This document shows positions 20,081 to 30,398 of a stretch of DNA of 64,000 nt, one piece after another. Both the position numbers and the translations under genes were made by a program. Numbering within the stretch: position 1 is the stretch's first letter; each line of letters starts with the position of its first letter. Under the pieces are notes generated by a model. It was not told the DNA's origin, did no database searches, and was given only the letters and a program-made list of their open reading frames with translations. This DNA is from Naumovozyma dairenensis CBS 421 (taxonomy: Eukaryota > Ascomycota > Saccharomycetes > Saccharomycetales > Saccharomycetaceae): the NCBI RefSeq assembly GCF_000227115.2, contig NC_016485.2, positions 1,216,025-1,280,024 on the forward strand. Reading direction: 5' to 3'.

Positions 20081-23000
20081 CTACGATACAGCCAAATCAG
20101 ATAGACTCCCAGGGTTTTGGAAATTAGATATTCTTGCCTTAAATGCCATCTTCATTCTTTCATTACCGAATAAGATCTTTGCTAAGACAATTCTTAAATA
20201 TTCAGGAACAACATGTATGATATAGTTAATCTTACCTTCATTTTTACCAAACATAAATAAAAGAACCCATGTTAATAAAAGTAAGTTCAACGGAATCCAA
20301 AAGAAAAATAACATCTTATCATTTCTGAATTTCCTTCTGTTCTGGAAAAATTTATTAAAACCTTTTTGGAAGACCTCATCTTCATCTTCCGATGAAGCAT
20401 GCGATGATTCTCCTCTTGATTCAATACTACTTATAGTTTGCGATTCCATAATAGACATAGATTCAGGTTCTTCGATAGCTGGAATACCTTCAATAATCTT
20501 CTCCTTTGCAATATCACTGGCGATGTTATTCGGCTTTGATCTTGGGAATAGATCTTCATAATTTGGTAAATCATCATTAATTCGAGTCAAGACTCTATTC
20601 CATAATGATGTTTCTTCTCCTTTATGTTCAACATCTGTTTCTTCTAAAACTGTAGCAAGATCAGTTGTACTGTTCTCTCCAATAGTTGTTTGTACCCCTG
20701 TGTGTGGATCTAATGAAGGTAGCAAATTTGTTTCTCCTTCTGGTTCTCCTTGTTCTTCCTCTTCACTTTCGCAATCTATGCCGGATATGGAAGAGTCATC
20801 ATCATATTCATCCTCAGCCTCCGAACCACTATGTTCATACCCAGATTGATCACTCTCTAAACTAAATGTTGCCTTCTTCGATGTTGCTTTAGCAATATTT
20901 GATGAATGAACAGATTCTTTTTCAAATATACTTGAATTGAAACTTGATATCGAGTAATTTCTATGAAGGTTATTATCGTTACCATTGTTTTCCAAAACCT
21001 CTAAAACTTCTCTTGTCATTAATTCGTCAGCATTTGGACTACAATTACTTAAAAATAAATCTCTTGGAGTGACTAAATTCCATGTCGTTTCATGTTTTGA
21101 AGCATTACAACTTATCAACAGTTTAATTGTTCTAACGTCCCCATTAATACATGCAAAACATAAGGGTGTAAATCCAAACATATCTTTATCGTCAATACGA
21201 GCACCATATTTGATTAATTCTAATACTAATCTTGAATAGCCTTTCAATGCAGCTAAATGTAGTAATGTACGCCCTAAAGAATCACACATTGAAATATTCG
21301 CATTACTAGTTAGCGATTGAATCACTTTAATTATCAACGATTCGTCTGTCATTGAGTTCCTGTACGAATAAATATTATTACTAGCCGTATTGATTGTATT
21401 ATGGTTATGTTTATTAGTTGGCGAGATATCATTTGTGGCTGCGTTATCTGTACCTACTGCAGATGATGGAGAATTCGTATCGTTTCCAACAATTCTTTTG
21501 GCGATATTCCTTGCGTCTTCTAATTTCCCGTTCATTTTCAGCCCAACAATTTGTAAAGCTAGTTCAATTAATTGTCTATCAGTGTCATCAATATAAGTAA
21601 AGATTGCCTTCTTGCTTGGATGGATTACTTCATTATTGGTAAGATCTTCTGGATCGAAAACTGTCACAAAGACTTGTCCTGCATATGCTGCTGGTGGTAA
21701 ATAGGTGACGATAGTGGAATCATTCCAACATTGAGTTGATAGTGCAATATTTTCACCAAATTTGACTAGGAGTCCCTCTTTAAATTTTGTACCTAATAAA
21801 GTCACTTCAATACCTCCATTAATTGGACCTTGAGATGGGATAACTCTTTGAATGGATGGCCTATTTGGATTTGCAGGGATTTGGAAATCAGACATCTTAT
21901 GCAGAGTTTGTTGATTATTAACCAGGTTTCCTGTCATCATTGAATTGGAATTTTCACCAGTACCTGAATTTGTCCATGAACGTCTTTGATTGTTGTTATT
22001 ATAATTATAGGAATTCTCTTGAATATTGAGACGTGATCTTTTCCTAGATTGTGTATCAAGTCCAGCAATTGAATTTCCTGTTGAAATAGAAGTGTATGAA
22101 TTGAAAGTGTTTGGATTTGTACCGACTGTTATACTATATTCACTATTATGAGGTTCAGAACCTTCTTCACTCATCGACGTTGGAGATGGCATATGTCTTG
22201 TTGGAAGTGGTATCCCTTGCGGTGTAGTCATGGCAGACGGTGGAGCAACAAATGACGGATTATCAGAATTCATAACAAAGGAGGAGTTACTCGTTACAAA
22301 ATTGTTATTTCCAACAGCATTAGGATCTTCTAGAACGTTTGCTAACATTGGTACAGTCCCATTTCCATTTCCATTATTCATTATATTATTATTGCTATTG
22401 CTATTGCTATTGCTATTGCTATTGCTATTGCTATTGCTATTGTTATTGTTATTGTTATTATTATAATTTGCATTTTGTCGAATTATTGTTTCAAAGGGAT
22501 GTAAAGTACTTGGTTTTTTATCAGTAATCATAATCGGTGTAGTAAAAGTCTTACCTACAACTTGGCCCTTTGAATCAGACAAGATGAACATAATTTTGAA
22601 CCCATTAGAAGCCTTATGATGTCTACAATAACATACGATCCTAGTAGTTAATCCGAAACTCTTTTTATTTTCACCAGACCCTTCTTTATCAACGACAAAA
22701 ACTTGTTTATTATTAAAAACCACAGCTCTTCTATTATCATTATCACACCATAATTTATTATCATTCAATCCTGATTTTCTTCTAGAAGCTCTTCTTTCTT
22801 CTCTCTTCACACATTTCAAACAAACGTCGGCTAGTCTATTATTAGAAACTCCCAGTAAGAAAGCTTCAATATGTAACAATTGATTTTGAAAATGTTCCGG
22901 ATATGTATTCAAATCCTTAGTCAAATAGAATTTCTGTCTTGCTATACAGTCTGGAGATAAGCAAATCATGTTTTCATTAATATTTTTACTTGTATCTTTG

Positions 23001-23725
23001 CTTATTATGGTGACACTCACTTTCATTTGGTTCTCGACTCTTGAGATTTCTGGTAGCCCTTCTACTTTAAATTCGTACGGTAATATGTTTTCATCCATAT
23101 TAAGATATATTAGTGGATCAATGAATGGTGAATTTATTGGAGTGTCTCTGCCGAATGTGACTGTTTGACTTAAGAGGGTTTGGCATTTAACTATTCCTTT
23201 ATCTATCTTGTGTAGAGATGATTCTGTTAATTGGGTTTGTTGTGCTGAGATAGCGCTATCAGTTGAAGTATTCGGTGATAAAGATATGTTTTTAGGACTA
23301 ATAATACTACAGGTGTTAGGTGGTTCTTGTGGAGATGTATTAAAGCTTTCATTATCTCGAGGTAAGCTAGATATAGCAGAATGGAATGTCATCATACCAT
23401 CCGGGGTTAAGTTCGTCGTGTGAGCGTCCTTTTCAAATTGATCTGTCTTTATAAAGATATTAAAGAAATCGTTTTCATTATTGTTATTACTTAAATTAAA
23501 GGAAACAGCATCGAAATCTGAAGCATTCTCTTTTGTATGTGTATCAATTTGATTGTTGCTCGAGTAATTAGTGTCATTTCTGTTTGCATGCCCATCTTCG
23601 GTACCACCAGTCTGTGGGAGTAATAAGTCTTCAAAGAGTTCTATATCAGTCATATCTATACCAATATTATGTAGATGGTTGTCAGTAAGTTCTTCCATTA
23701 TTGGTTCTTTCTTTACACCTGCCAT
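20081..23725 (-). CDS. MGA2: ER-anchored transcription factor Mga2 (Spt23 family)
   Basis: Mga2 and its paralogue Spt23 are made as ER-membrane precursors, ubiquitinated by Rsp5 and clipped by the proteasome to release a factor that activates OLE1 and other lipid and hypoxia genes. This copy has 1214 residues (1113 in S. cerevisiae Mga2). It has an N-terminal conserved region, an Asn/Ser repeat tract (about residues 420-445), an IPT/TIG domain (IQRVIPSQGPINGGIEVTLLG and onward), two or more ankyrin repeats (LGRTLLHLAALKGYSRLV, FGFTPLCFACINGDVRTI), an acidic region and one C-terminal membrane helix (LFFFWIPLNLLLLTWVLLF). LPNYEDLFP near residue 1060 resembles the LPKY Rsp5-binding element. The position next to LYS1 favours MGA2 over SPT23. 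Confidence 0.93.
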   Translation of the reverse strand: MAGVKKEPIMEELTDNHLHNIGIDMTDIELFEDLLLPQTGGTEDGHANRNDTNYSSNNQIDTHTKENASDFDAVSFNLSNNNNENDFFNIFIKTDQFEKDAHTTNLTPDGMMTFHSAISSLPRDNESFNTSPQEPPNTCSIISPKNISLSPNTSTDSAISAQQTQLTESSLHKIDKGIVKCQTLLSQTVTFGRDTPINSPFIDPLIYLNMDENILPYEFKVEGLPEISRVENQMKVSVTIISKDTSKNINENMICLSPDCIARQKFYLTKDLNTYPEHFQNQLLHIEAFLLGVSNNRLADVCLKCVKREERRASRRKSGLNDNKLWCDNDNRRAVVFNNKQVFVVDKEGSGENKKSFGLTTRIVCYCRHHKASNGFKIMFILSDSKGQVVGKTFTTPIMITDKKPSTLHPFETIIRQNANYNNNNNNNNSNSNSNSNSNSNSNSNNNIMNNGNGNGTVPMLANVLEDPNAVGNNNFVTSNSSFVMNSDNPSFVAPPSAMTTPQGIPLPTRHMPSPTSMSEEGSEPHNSEYSITVGTNPNTFNSYTSISTGNSIAGLDTQSRKRSRLNIQENSYNYNNNNQRRSWTNSGTGENSNSMMTGNLVNNQQTLHKMSDFQIPANPNRPSIQRVIPSQGPINGGIEVTLLGTKFKEGLLVKFGENIALSTQCWNDSTIVTYLPPAAYAGQVFVTVFDPEDLTNNEVIHPSKKAIFTYIDDTDRQLIELALQIVGLKMNGKLEDARNIAKRIVGNDTNSPSSAVGTDNAATNDISPTNKHNHNTINTASNNIYSYRNSMTDESLIIKVIQSLTSNANISMCDSLGRTLLHLAALKGYSRLVLELIKYGARIDDKDMFGFTPLCFACINGDVRTIKLLISCNASKHETTWNLVTPRDLFLSNCSPNADELMTREVLEVLENNGNDNNLHRNYSISSFNSSIFEKESVHSSNIAKATSKKATFSLESDQSGYEHSGSEAEDEYDDDSSISGIDCESEEEEQGEPEGETNLLPSLDPHTGVQTTIGENSTTDLATVLEETDVEHKGEETSLWNRVLTRINDDLPNYEDLFPRSKPNNIASDIAKEKIIEGIPAIEEPESMSIMESQTISSIESRGESSHASSEDEDEVFQKGFNKFFQNRRKFRNDKMLFFFWIPLNLLLLTWVLLFMFGKNEGKINYIIHVVPEYLRIVLAKILFGNERMKMAFKARISNFQNPGSLSDLAVS
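22388..22463 (-). repeat. Hexanucleotide repeat coding for Asn-Ser alternation
   Basis: About nine ATTGCT units, ending in ATTGTT units, encode a Ser-Asn and poly-Asn tract within MGA2 between the conserved N-terminal region and the IPT/TIG domain. Confidence 0.88.
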
Positions 23726-24237
23726 ATCTGTATACTAGTTTATATGTGATTCTTATTTTGCTTCCCTCTTTGTCAGATAGATGATTGATGGATAGTATAT
23801 TATTATGATACATTTAACATCTGTTCAGCATTCCTCGAGGAAAGATATGGCTTGTAACATGTACACTTGTACGTACATGTATTGATAAAGGGATCTACGT
23901 ACATACACAGCTGAGACAAGGAAAACATATCCATCTGGCTATTATTGGCCATCGTTCAGTTTACGTTCTTACTATTACTATTGCTATTACTATTACTACT
24001 ATAATACAAGTCTCCCGTACGTACGAAATCAGATACGTAATTTTGGCTTGCAAATTATCGATTTGGAAATGCGGCAGAAATTTTTTGTTGAATTTCTCAA
24101 TTACCGTTTCTTACTCTTAAAATGCTCCGATTTTCCCCAACAGAAAACAACGGGGAATGGGCTCCGGTGGACGGTGGGCGCGGCATGTGCCAAGTATTTA
24201 CTTGAGAAAGAAAAAAAAGTTAAGAAAATATTGAATC
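23726..24237. promoter_or_regulatory. MGA2 upstream region
   Basis: About 510 bp between MGA2 and tRNA-Glu, with four TACGTA palindromes in 170 bp (23870, 23896, 24018, 24034), the densest cluster of the window, and an ACTATT-type microsatellite near 23970-24002. No gene is seen. Confidence 0.5.
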
Positions 24238-24309
24238 CTCCGATACGGGGAGTCGAACCCCGGTCTCCACGGTGAAAGCGTGATGTGATAGCCGTTACAC
24301 TATATCGGA
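24238..24309 (-). tRNA. tRNA-Glu (anticodon UUC)
   Basis: A 72-nt cloverleaf on the minus strand starting TCCGATA at 24309, pairing with TATCGGA near the 3' end, with discriminator G at 24238. The anticodon loop CTTTCAC gives UUC. The B box GGTTCGACTCC is intact. An A4 run at 24225-24228 and an A8 run at 24211-24218 on the plus strand supply Pol III terminators. It lies exactly between the MGA2 and MSH2 gene blocks. Confidence 0.97.
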
Positions 24310-24620
24310 TGATTATTATGTTTTTTTCTATTTTAAGCGCTCTATTATCAGCTAAGACAAACACCAGCTAATGTTCTCTTATGGTAACTTCTCATATATA
24401 ATTAGCCTTTTATTGTTCCTAGACTAATATGGCCTCTTTAGCTCTAACACTCCAGACAGATGTTACGTTGCATTATACACATCGTATTCTAGTGTTACAT
24501 CACGGTAAACATATTATTATTATGCTACGTTCCTACATTTTTGAAATATATATCTATCATTTTAGGGAAATAAAAATATACTGTACGTTATATAGAAAAT
24601 ACTCGTCAGAAAATATGGGA
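24310..24620. other. tRNA-Glu to MSH2 3' interval
   Basis: AT-rich, about 310 bp. It contains a 65-codon plus-strand frame (24429-24626) with no recognisable product. I see nothing else. Confidence 0.5.
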
Positions 24621-27509
24621 TTATAATAACATTTCTGAAATGAATTTCAAATATTTATCTGCAGAAACTGTTGAGGTATTCGATAAGGAACGCAGAAGTT
24701 CTTGTATTTTTTGTTGGCATTCTTCTTCAGATAATTTATTCGGGTCACTTAATCCCTCTTCCCTGACTTTGTTAACCCAATCTTTTAAAATATATTTCAG
24801 TTTCTTATTCCCTTCATTTATTTCCTGTATCGTCAACTTGGCCTTCTTAGCATCTTCGTTACCTCTTTTCAAGTCATCCAATTCATTAGCTTTACGTTTC
24901 GCCATTCGAACTATTTTATCTGGGAATTGAACCACTTCAGCAACATGAATACCAAACGATTGATCTGAAATACCAGGTTCAACACGATATAATAACGTAA
25001 TATCCTCATTTTCAAATTTCGATCTGTTCATTTCAACATGTGCTGCAACATGCATATTTTTCACATTAGGCAATTTATCTGATAAAGATGTTAATTCATG
25101 GAAATGTGTCGCAAACAAGGCAAAACAACCAATCTTACTAGCGATATGTTCGGCAATGGCCCATGCTAAACCAAATCCATCATAAGTACTTGTACCACGC
25201 CCTAATTCATCAACAATAATTAAAGAATTCTTGGTTGCATTCTTCAATATAGATGCTGTCTCTAACATTTCCACCATAAACGTAGAAACACCTTTTAATT
25301 GAGAGTCACCAGCACCAACTCTACACAGGATAGCATCCACAACAGCAATATCTGCTTGTTCACAGGGAACAAAACATCCTATTTGAGCCATTAAAGATAT
25401 CACAGCAACTTGTCTAATATATGTTGATTTACCACCCATATTCGGCCCTGTAATAATTATAAAATCACCAACACCACGTTCTAATGTAACATTATTAGCA
25501 ATAAAATTTAAATCTTCTTGCATTTCTAACACTGGATGACGCGATTTTATAAGATGGGTCTTTCTATCAGAATCGATTCCATGCATCGTTGGTCGAATAT
25601 ATGGAATTGGAGCAAATGAAGAAGCATGAGAAAATGAACATAAAACATCCAAATGTGCTAAGATTTGAGATAACTTCTCCAGCACAGGAGAATAAGATGA
25701 GGTTATGCCAACAATTTCCTTCACCAAAGAGGATTGTTGTCTATCGTATTCCTTCTGTAACACGGCTGTTTCTTGAGCAAGTTCTTTTAATTCTCTTGTA
25801 CTGAAAAATATCCCTGCTTTAACAGTCGATAATTCCAAATACTTTTTATGTTTACGTAGTTCCTTGGCATCATTACGTGTTAATCTCATACACCAGCCAT
25901 GTAAATGATGATTTTCTAACTTTAGTTTCTTTTCTGGATCAAATCCAAGATCTTCTGCCGAGTCTAAATGTATTATATTTATTTGCTCCTTCATGGAATC
26001 GAGTTGTTCCCTTATTTTCGCAAGTTCTTCATTAAATTCAACTTTAATCATATATTCATTATTTTCTTCATAGGCTTGTAAATCTACAGTAGTCTCTACC
26101 ATTTCATCAAATTTGGATAAAGGATCTAAATAAGATGATAAAGGATCTATCCATGTTGATCTTACAAGTGATGAAACGTCCTCTTCTGATTGTGATGATC
26201 CTTCTTCCAAAAATGATTCTAAAAGTTGAGTGATTTCTGGTATTTTCTTACTGAACTCATAAAGTTTCAAAACATCTTCTAGATTTCCACTCTTTTTCAA
26301 TTTTTTGGTCAGTCTACGCAGGTCTGGAACTGCTGGTAATGTCTCAGTTTGTAACATTTGTCTTAATTCTAATTGATCCATTAAATATCCAACTAAATCA
26401 TGTCTCTTGGTTATCTCATCTAGATTCGTCAAAGGTTGTTTTAACCATTCATTTAAAAGTCTTGTCCCTGCATTTGTCTTACAGTTATTTAGCAGTTGAA
26501 ACAATGATGCAATTTTACCACCACCATTACTGTTACTAAATGATGAAGAAATTGATGGACCAAAAGGCTGTACAGGGCCTTGTGGAAATAGATTCATTGC
26601 TTTGATAGCAGAAGCATCCAATTTCATGAATTCTTGTAACGAATGCTCGATTAGTTCATATCTATCGAGTTGATCTTGTTCATTTAATAATTCCAAATAT
26701 CCTATCAATGCATTACAAGCTCCCATAGCCAAGTTCGAATATTTTTCTGGCAAAGACAATGATAATTCATTCTTCAACAATTTAGTTAAATCCATCTCAA
26801 CATCTTTATCTGAAAACTCAGAGCTCTTCACCGTCGTAACAACACAACCACAACGGTCAAGAACACCAGTTATCTTCTTAAAGTCACTTGCTGTATTGTC
26901 ATTGTTTGACATATCCTGGATGATACATTCTCTCACACCTAATTGAATCAAAAAACTTTCCAAATTGGAATAGACTTCGTTATCTACAATATTTAACATA
27001 CCGATCTTATAAGCTGTGGTATCAACAAACGCCACTCCAATAACGCAATTCCCATCTTTTGAATTCAATTGAACTTTCAAAGCAGCAATTACAATACTTG
27101 AATCAATGGCAATATTCATCAAATCAGATACTTGTTCCACATTACCTGGTGATGCACTTTTTTGTAACTTCCAAAGCTTATCATAAATTTCAACTTTATA
27201 TCCTAAATCTAGTAAGCAAGTTTTCAATAAAGTACTTACAACTTGTAAAGACACAGTAACATACTTTAGAGGTTGTTTAAATTGTTTCACCGTAACCGGG
27301 TCCAAATGACAATCTTTCAAAACTGATTGAGTATGGTATATATTTTCTGCAACAAATACCGCATCATCACCAATGATGGTATAATATTCACCTTTGTCAA
27401 CTATTCTTAATGTGGTCGAGGGCTTTTCTGGTAACGTTGTGAATCTTTTGTAGAAACTACGTTCCTCTGAAACATCAGAAAATTTCAAGTCTGGCCTATT
27501 GGATGACAT
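24621..27509 (-). CDS. MSH2: DNA mismatch repair ATPase Msh2
   Basis: Msh2 pairs with Msh6 or Msh3 to recognise base mismatches and insertion/deletion loops in the nucleus. The 962 residues match S. cerevisiae (964). The N-terminal mismatch-binding-like region begins KFSDVSEERSFYKRF. A connector, a lever/clamp region (SLFQLLNNCKTNAGTRLL near 335; ENHHLHGWCMRLTRNDAKEL) and the C-terminal ABC-type ATPase follow. The ATPase has Walker A GPNMGGKST near residue 685, the ST..VEMLETA segment, Walker B SLIIVDELGRGTST near 760 and ATHFHEL. Two MCB boxes lie upstream, fitting G1/S expression. It is the first gene of a block in the chromosome XV order. Confidence 0.98.
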   Translation of the reverse strand: MSSNRPDLKFSDVSEERSFYKRFTTLPEKPSTTLRIVDKGEYYTIIGDDAVFVAENIYHTQSVLKDCHLDPVTVKQFKQPLKYVTVSLQVVSTLLKTCLLDLGYKVEIYDKLWKLQKSASPGNVEQVSDLMNIAIDSSIVIAALKVQLNSKDGNCVIGVAFVDTTAYKIGMLNIVDNEVYSNLESFLIQLGVRECIIQDMSNNDNTASDFKKITGVLDRCGCVVTTVKSSEFSDKDVEMDLTKLLKNELSLSLPEKYSNLAMGACNALIGYLELLNEQDQLDRYELIEHSLQEFMKLDASAIKAMNLFPQGPVQPFGPSISSSFSNSNGGGKIASLFQLLNNCKTNAGTRLLNEWLKQPLTNLDEITKRHDLVGYLMDQLELRQMLQTETLPAVPDLRRLTKKLKKSGNLEDVLKLYEFSKKIPEITQLLESFLEEGSSQSEEDVSSLVRSTWIDPLSSYLDPLSKFDEMVETTVDLQAYEENNEYMIKVEFNEELAKIREQLDSMKEQINIIHLDSAEDLGFDPEKKLKLENHHLHGWCMRLTRNDAKELRKHKKYLELSTVKAGIFFSTRELKELAQETAVLQKEYDRQQSSLVKEIVGITSSYSPVLEKLSQILAHLDVLCSFSHASSFAPIPYIRPTMHGIDSDRKTHLIKSRHPVLEMQEDLNFIANNVTLERGVGDFIIITGPNMGGKSTYIRQVAVISLMAQIGCFVPCEQADIAVVDAILCRVGAGDSQLKGVSTFMVEMLETASILKNATKNSLIIVDELGRGTSTYDGFGLAWAIAEHIASKIGCFALFATHFHELTSLSDKLPNVKNMHVAAHVEMNRSKFENEDITLLYRVEPGISDQSFGIHVAEVVQFPDKIVRMAKRKANELDDLKRGNEDAKKAKLTIQEINEGNKKLKYILKDWVNKVREEGLSDPNKLSEEECQQKIQELLRSLSNTSTVSADKYLKFISEMLL

Positions 27510-27992
27510 TCTTTTAGTTTTAGGTAGTTATTCAACTTGGAATAAATTTGAACGGATTTCCTGCTTGTTTAGTCTTTCTTTTGATGGAGAGGCTAAAGAA
27601 GATTGAAAGTGTTTTAGGATCACAGATATACGATGGCGTCTGGTCTAAATTTAATAAACCTTACATTAAACAATTGACCTTACGCGTGTTTTTGTATTTA
27701 CGTAGTCTGAAAAAGGTTTACGCGTCTCATATAACCCGTTCTTCTAAAGAACTGATCTACATTACACTGGACTACACCTAAAAACTATTTGTTACGAAGC
27801 AGTCTTGGTTCTATGGAAAGTAGATCACAGCTAAGAATGTAATCATTAACTGACAAAACAATATCTTCACATAGTGTCACTTTGCCTGCACATAACAATA
27901 ATTACTTCCGTTGGGAGAATAAATTATAGGACGTTATAAATAAGTGCCGGCAATATGCCAACTAAGATTATATATTTATCTATAATAAAAAG
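27510..27992. promoter_or_regulatory. MSH2 promoter with two MCB boxes
   Basis: Two ACGCGT motifs (27682-27687 and 27720-27725) lie 173-216 bp upstream of the MSH2 ATG. ACGCGT is the MBF binding site of G1/S genes in budding yeasts, and MSH2 is cell-cycle regulated in S. cerevisiae. A 77-codon frame across this region begins with TTG and is not credited. Confidence 0.7.
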
Positions 27993-29924
27993 TTATTGCC
28001 ATTCCTGTTGCCTTTGTCTCATTTTTGTATTCTCAATAGCGATCTTATTGAATTGTTCATAACTCTCATTGTAATGCTTCCTTAGTTTTTGTAGTTGTTC
28101 AGCCAAGTAAATATTATTTCGTTTATAGGACTTACATCTATTGGAAATCAATGTTAAAAATTTAACGCTGGCTACATTTCGATAAAAATCTTCCACCTCC
28201 TTCTGTAACCCCCTAAACTGGGTTTCTATAGAACTTTCCATGGAAAGTATCTGCCCAATATTATCTTTTGACCAAAGAGTGGCAAGACGTACTTCAAATT
28301 CTTGAAGAACTTCTGTTCCAATTAGACTGTTGAAGCAATTCGCCAGTTGTGACATAAATTGCAGTGATTCCCGTTTATAACATTCGATTAAATGAATACG
28401 ACAGATAAGGAAACGATTTGCTCTCTTTAAATCTAGAACTCTCTTCCTCTCTCTCTCAACTCTCTCAATACCGTTTTCAATTAGGCTTTGAGCTTCCAGG
28501 TTTTTCTTTTTTCGTTCTTTTAATTGTTCAAGTATATGGGTAGCTTGTTCTTCATAACGTATTTTAATTGCCGTAAGGGCTTCTTTCTCGGACCGCAATA
28601 CGTCCCCTTCATTAGTGGCATTTATTAAATTCTCTTCCAAAACTCTGCTTCTTCTCAATTGCTCGTTATACTCTTTTTCCATTGCATTGTTATTAATTTC
28701 CAGCTGCTTCAGTGCACCTTTATACTTCTCGAGCTCTTTAGTAATTTCCACTAACTGCCGTTTTGATATATCCATCTTCGTTTGGTATTCTTTTTGGAGG
28801 TCGCCGATAGAAGTGTATACTTTCCTGTCAGCGTCCCCGTTGTTATTGCTGTCATCACTGCTTCCTTCTTTTGGCAGATTATAAGCTTCGCTGATAACTT
28901 CGTTTGATGAACTTGTTTTAGGCTCATCATGAATTTTCTCTTGTTCTAGCAAATTTAGCTTGTGAGCCTTTATGCTTATATCTTTTTGTAGTTTCATTTT
29001 TTCCTGTGATCTAGCATCTTGCTCTTGCTTCAATGTATTCTCTAATATATTTTTTTTCTCACAGTTTAGGTTAACCAGTTCATATAATTCCTTAAATACC
29101 TCAAGTAGGGTCAAACCAGGTGCCTTCGAATAAATTTGATCTGATGTAATTTTGTGTTCTCCCAAAAGCTCCATAATTCTTATGAGATAAGAAAATGATT
29201 GAGAGTCTAACTCCATCGTGGCTTCATCGTTACAACAACAGGGGGTGCTACTATTATCATTATTTTCTGGAATCACCTTAATATCTTTATTCCTTTCAAC
29301 ATTCTCAAGGGGTGTCAATGGAGAATAATCATCTGCTTTATAATTGTCAAATTCCTTAGAACTAGTAGAGGATATAGTACTTTCAGAAATCTCATCGTCT
29401 TTTGGTTCTTTATTCCCAGCTGTTCCATTATCCATAATAGTTGTAATATCTTTTGGGGTAAATTGATATTCTTCTCTTTGAGATGCATTTTCCACTTGTT
29501 GATATAAATATCCAATATTATTCTTTAAACTTGCGCTAAACACATCGGCATATTTTAGATTTGCTAAGGGGTTATTTGATTGTATCAGTGAAACACTAGA
29601 TTTTTCAGAAGTATCACTAAATTGTTCATCAGACATTTCTGATAGATCCTCTAGAATATCGTCATTCTTGTTTAAATCCTTTTTATCACCTTTACTCTTT
29701 GACCTCTGTAAATATTTCATAATAGCCTCCCTTTTACTACTTGGCCTAGAGGAAATATTGTCTTTTTCTTTCTTGATATTTTCACTTCCTTTCTTGGATT
29801 CTTCCAAATTAGTTTTATTACTTTTGCGCCACCAAGGTTTCTTATCTGGCAGAGATTCATTTTTTTCATTTGTAGCGAAAGTTGTTGGTTGTTTATTATC
29901 GTCATGAATGTTGTAATCTAGCAT
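27993..29924 (-). CDS. SPO21: Meiotic spindle pole body outer plaque protein (Spo21/Mpc70-like)
   Basis: Spo21/Mpc70 is a meiosis-specific component that remodels the spindle pole body outer plaque so that the prospore membrane can nucleate. The first ATG at 29924 gives 643 residues against 609 in S. cerevisiae. It has a Lys/Ser-rich N-terminal region, an acidic middle and long coiled coils from about residue 270 to 480 (charged Glu/Lys/Gln heptads) and at the C-terminus. No catalytic motif is seen. I assign it from the position between MSH2 and YPQ1, the coiled-coil architecture and a perfect middle sporulation element upstream. Sequence identity alone would be less certain, since the related gene MPC54 exists. 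Confidence 0.85.
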   Translation of the reverse strand: MLDYNIHDDNKQPTTFATNEKNESLPDKKPWWRKSNKTNLEESKKGSENIKKEKDNISSRPSSKREAIMKYLQRSKSKGDKKDLNKNDDILEDLSEMSDEQFSDTSEKSSVSLIQSNNPLANLKYADVFSASLKNNIGYLYQQVENASQREEYQFTPKDITTIMDNGTAGNKEPKDDEISESTISSTSSKEFDNYKADDYSPLTPLENVERNKDIKVIPENNDNSSTPCCCNDEATMELDSQSFSYLIRIMELLGEHKITSDQIYSKAPGLTLLEVFKELYELVNLNCEKKNILENTLKQEQDARSQEKMKLQKDISIKAHKLNLLEQEKIHDEPKTSSSNEVISEAYNLPKEGSSDDSNNNGDADRKVYTSIGDLQKEYQTKMDISKRQLVEITKELEKYKGALKQLEINNNAMEKEYNEQLRRSRVLEENLINATNEGDVLRSEKEALTAIKIRYEEQATHILEQLKERKKKNLEAQSLIENGIERVERERKRVLDLKRANRFLICRIHLIECYKRESLQFMSQLANCFNSLIGTEVLQEFEVRLATLWSKDNIGQILSMESSIETQFRGLQKEVEDFYRNVASVKFLTLISNRCKSYKRNNIYLAEQLQKLRKHYNESYEQFNKIAIENTKMRQRQQEWQ

Positions 29925-30398
29925 ATCTGGCAAACTTTGGGTTTCTGAAGTCGAACTTTTCAGTATTATTTTTTATTTCTCTCGATTCTTATGAATATAT
30001 ACCGTTCTTGTTTCGTATGTTTTCCCTCTTTGCCCATCTCTATATATATGCGATTTTCAAATGTTTTGTGTCGTTTCTCGGCCTGACATTTTTTCGGTTA
30101 CTGTCAAGGGAACTCTTCCTCTCCTTTAAGAAGTCATTAAAATCAACTTTTAAAGTACACTTCTATACTAAAGCATTTCACAATGCAAATGAATGTAGAT
30201 ATTAAGAATCGACAAATGATGTAATGCTGATAATTACAAACTTGTTTTAATCAAATATATGAAAAAACAACAACAAAAAAGCTGGACAAAATTTAGGTCC
30301 ACTTGTTTTGATAAGAAGTAATGACGGACTTTCTTATTCTTGAAATATAAAGGTATTCTGCAGTGTATATACTCTATGTTATCTTATAATTTTCTTTT
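29925..30398. promoter_or_regulatory. SPO21 upstream region
   Basis: About 470 bp between SPO21 and the YPQ1 3' end, with a middle sporulation element at 30064-30072. The frames in here have no recognisable product. Confidence 0.55.
30064..30072 (-). promoter_or_regulatory. Middle sporulation element (Ndt80 site)
   Basis: The minus strand reads GACACAAAA, a perfect GNCRCAAAW, 140 bp upstream of the SPO21 ATG and in the gene's orientation. Ndt80 activates mid-meiotic genes through this element in S. cerevisiae. Motif and gene function agree. Confidence 0.65.
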
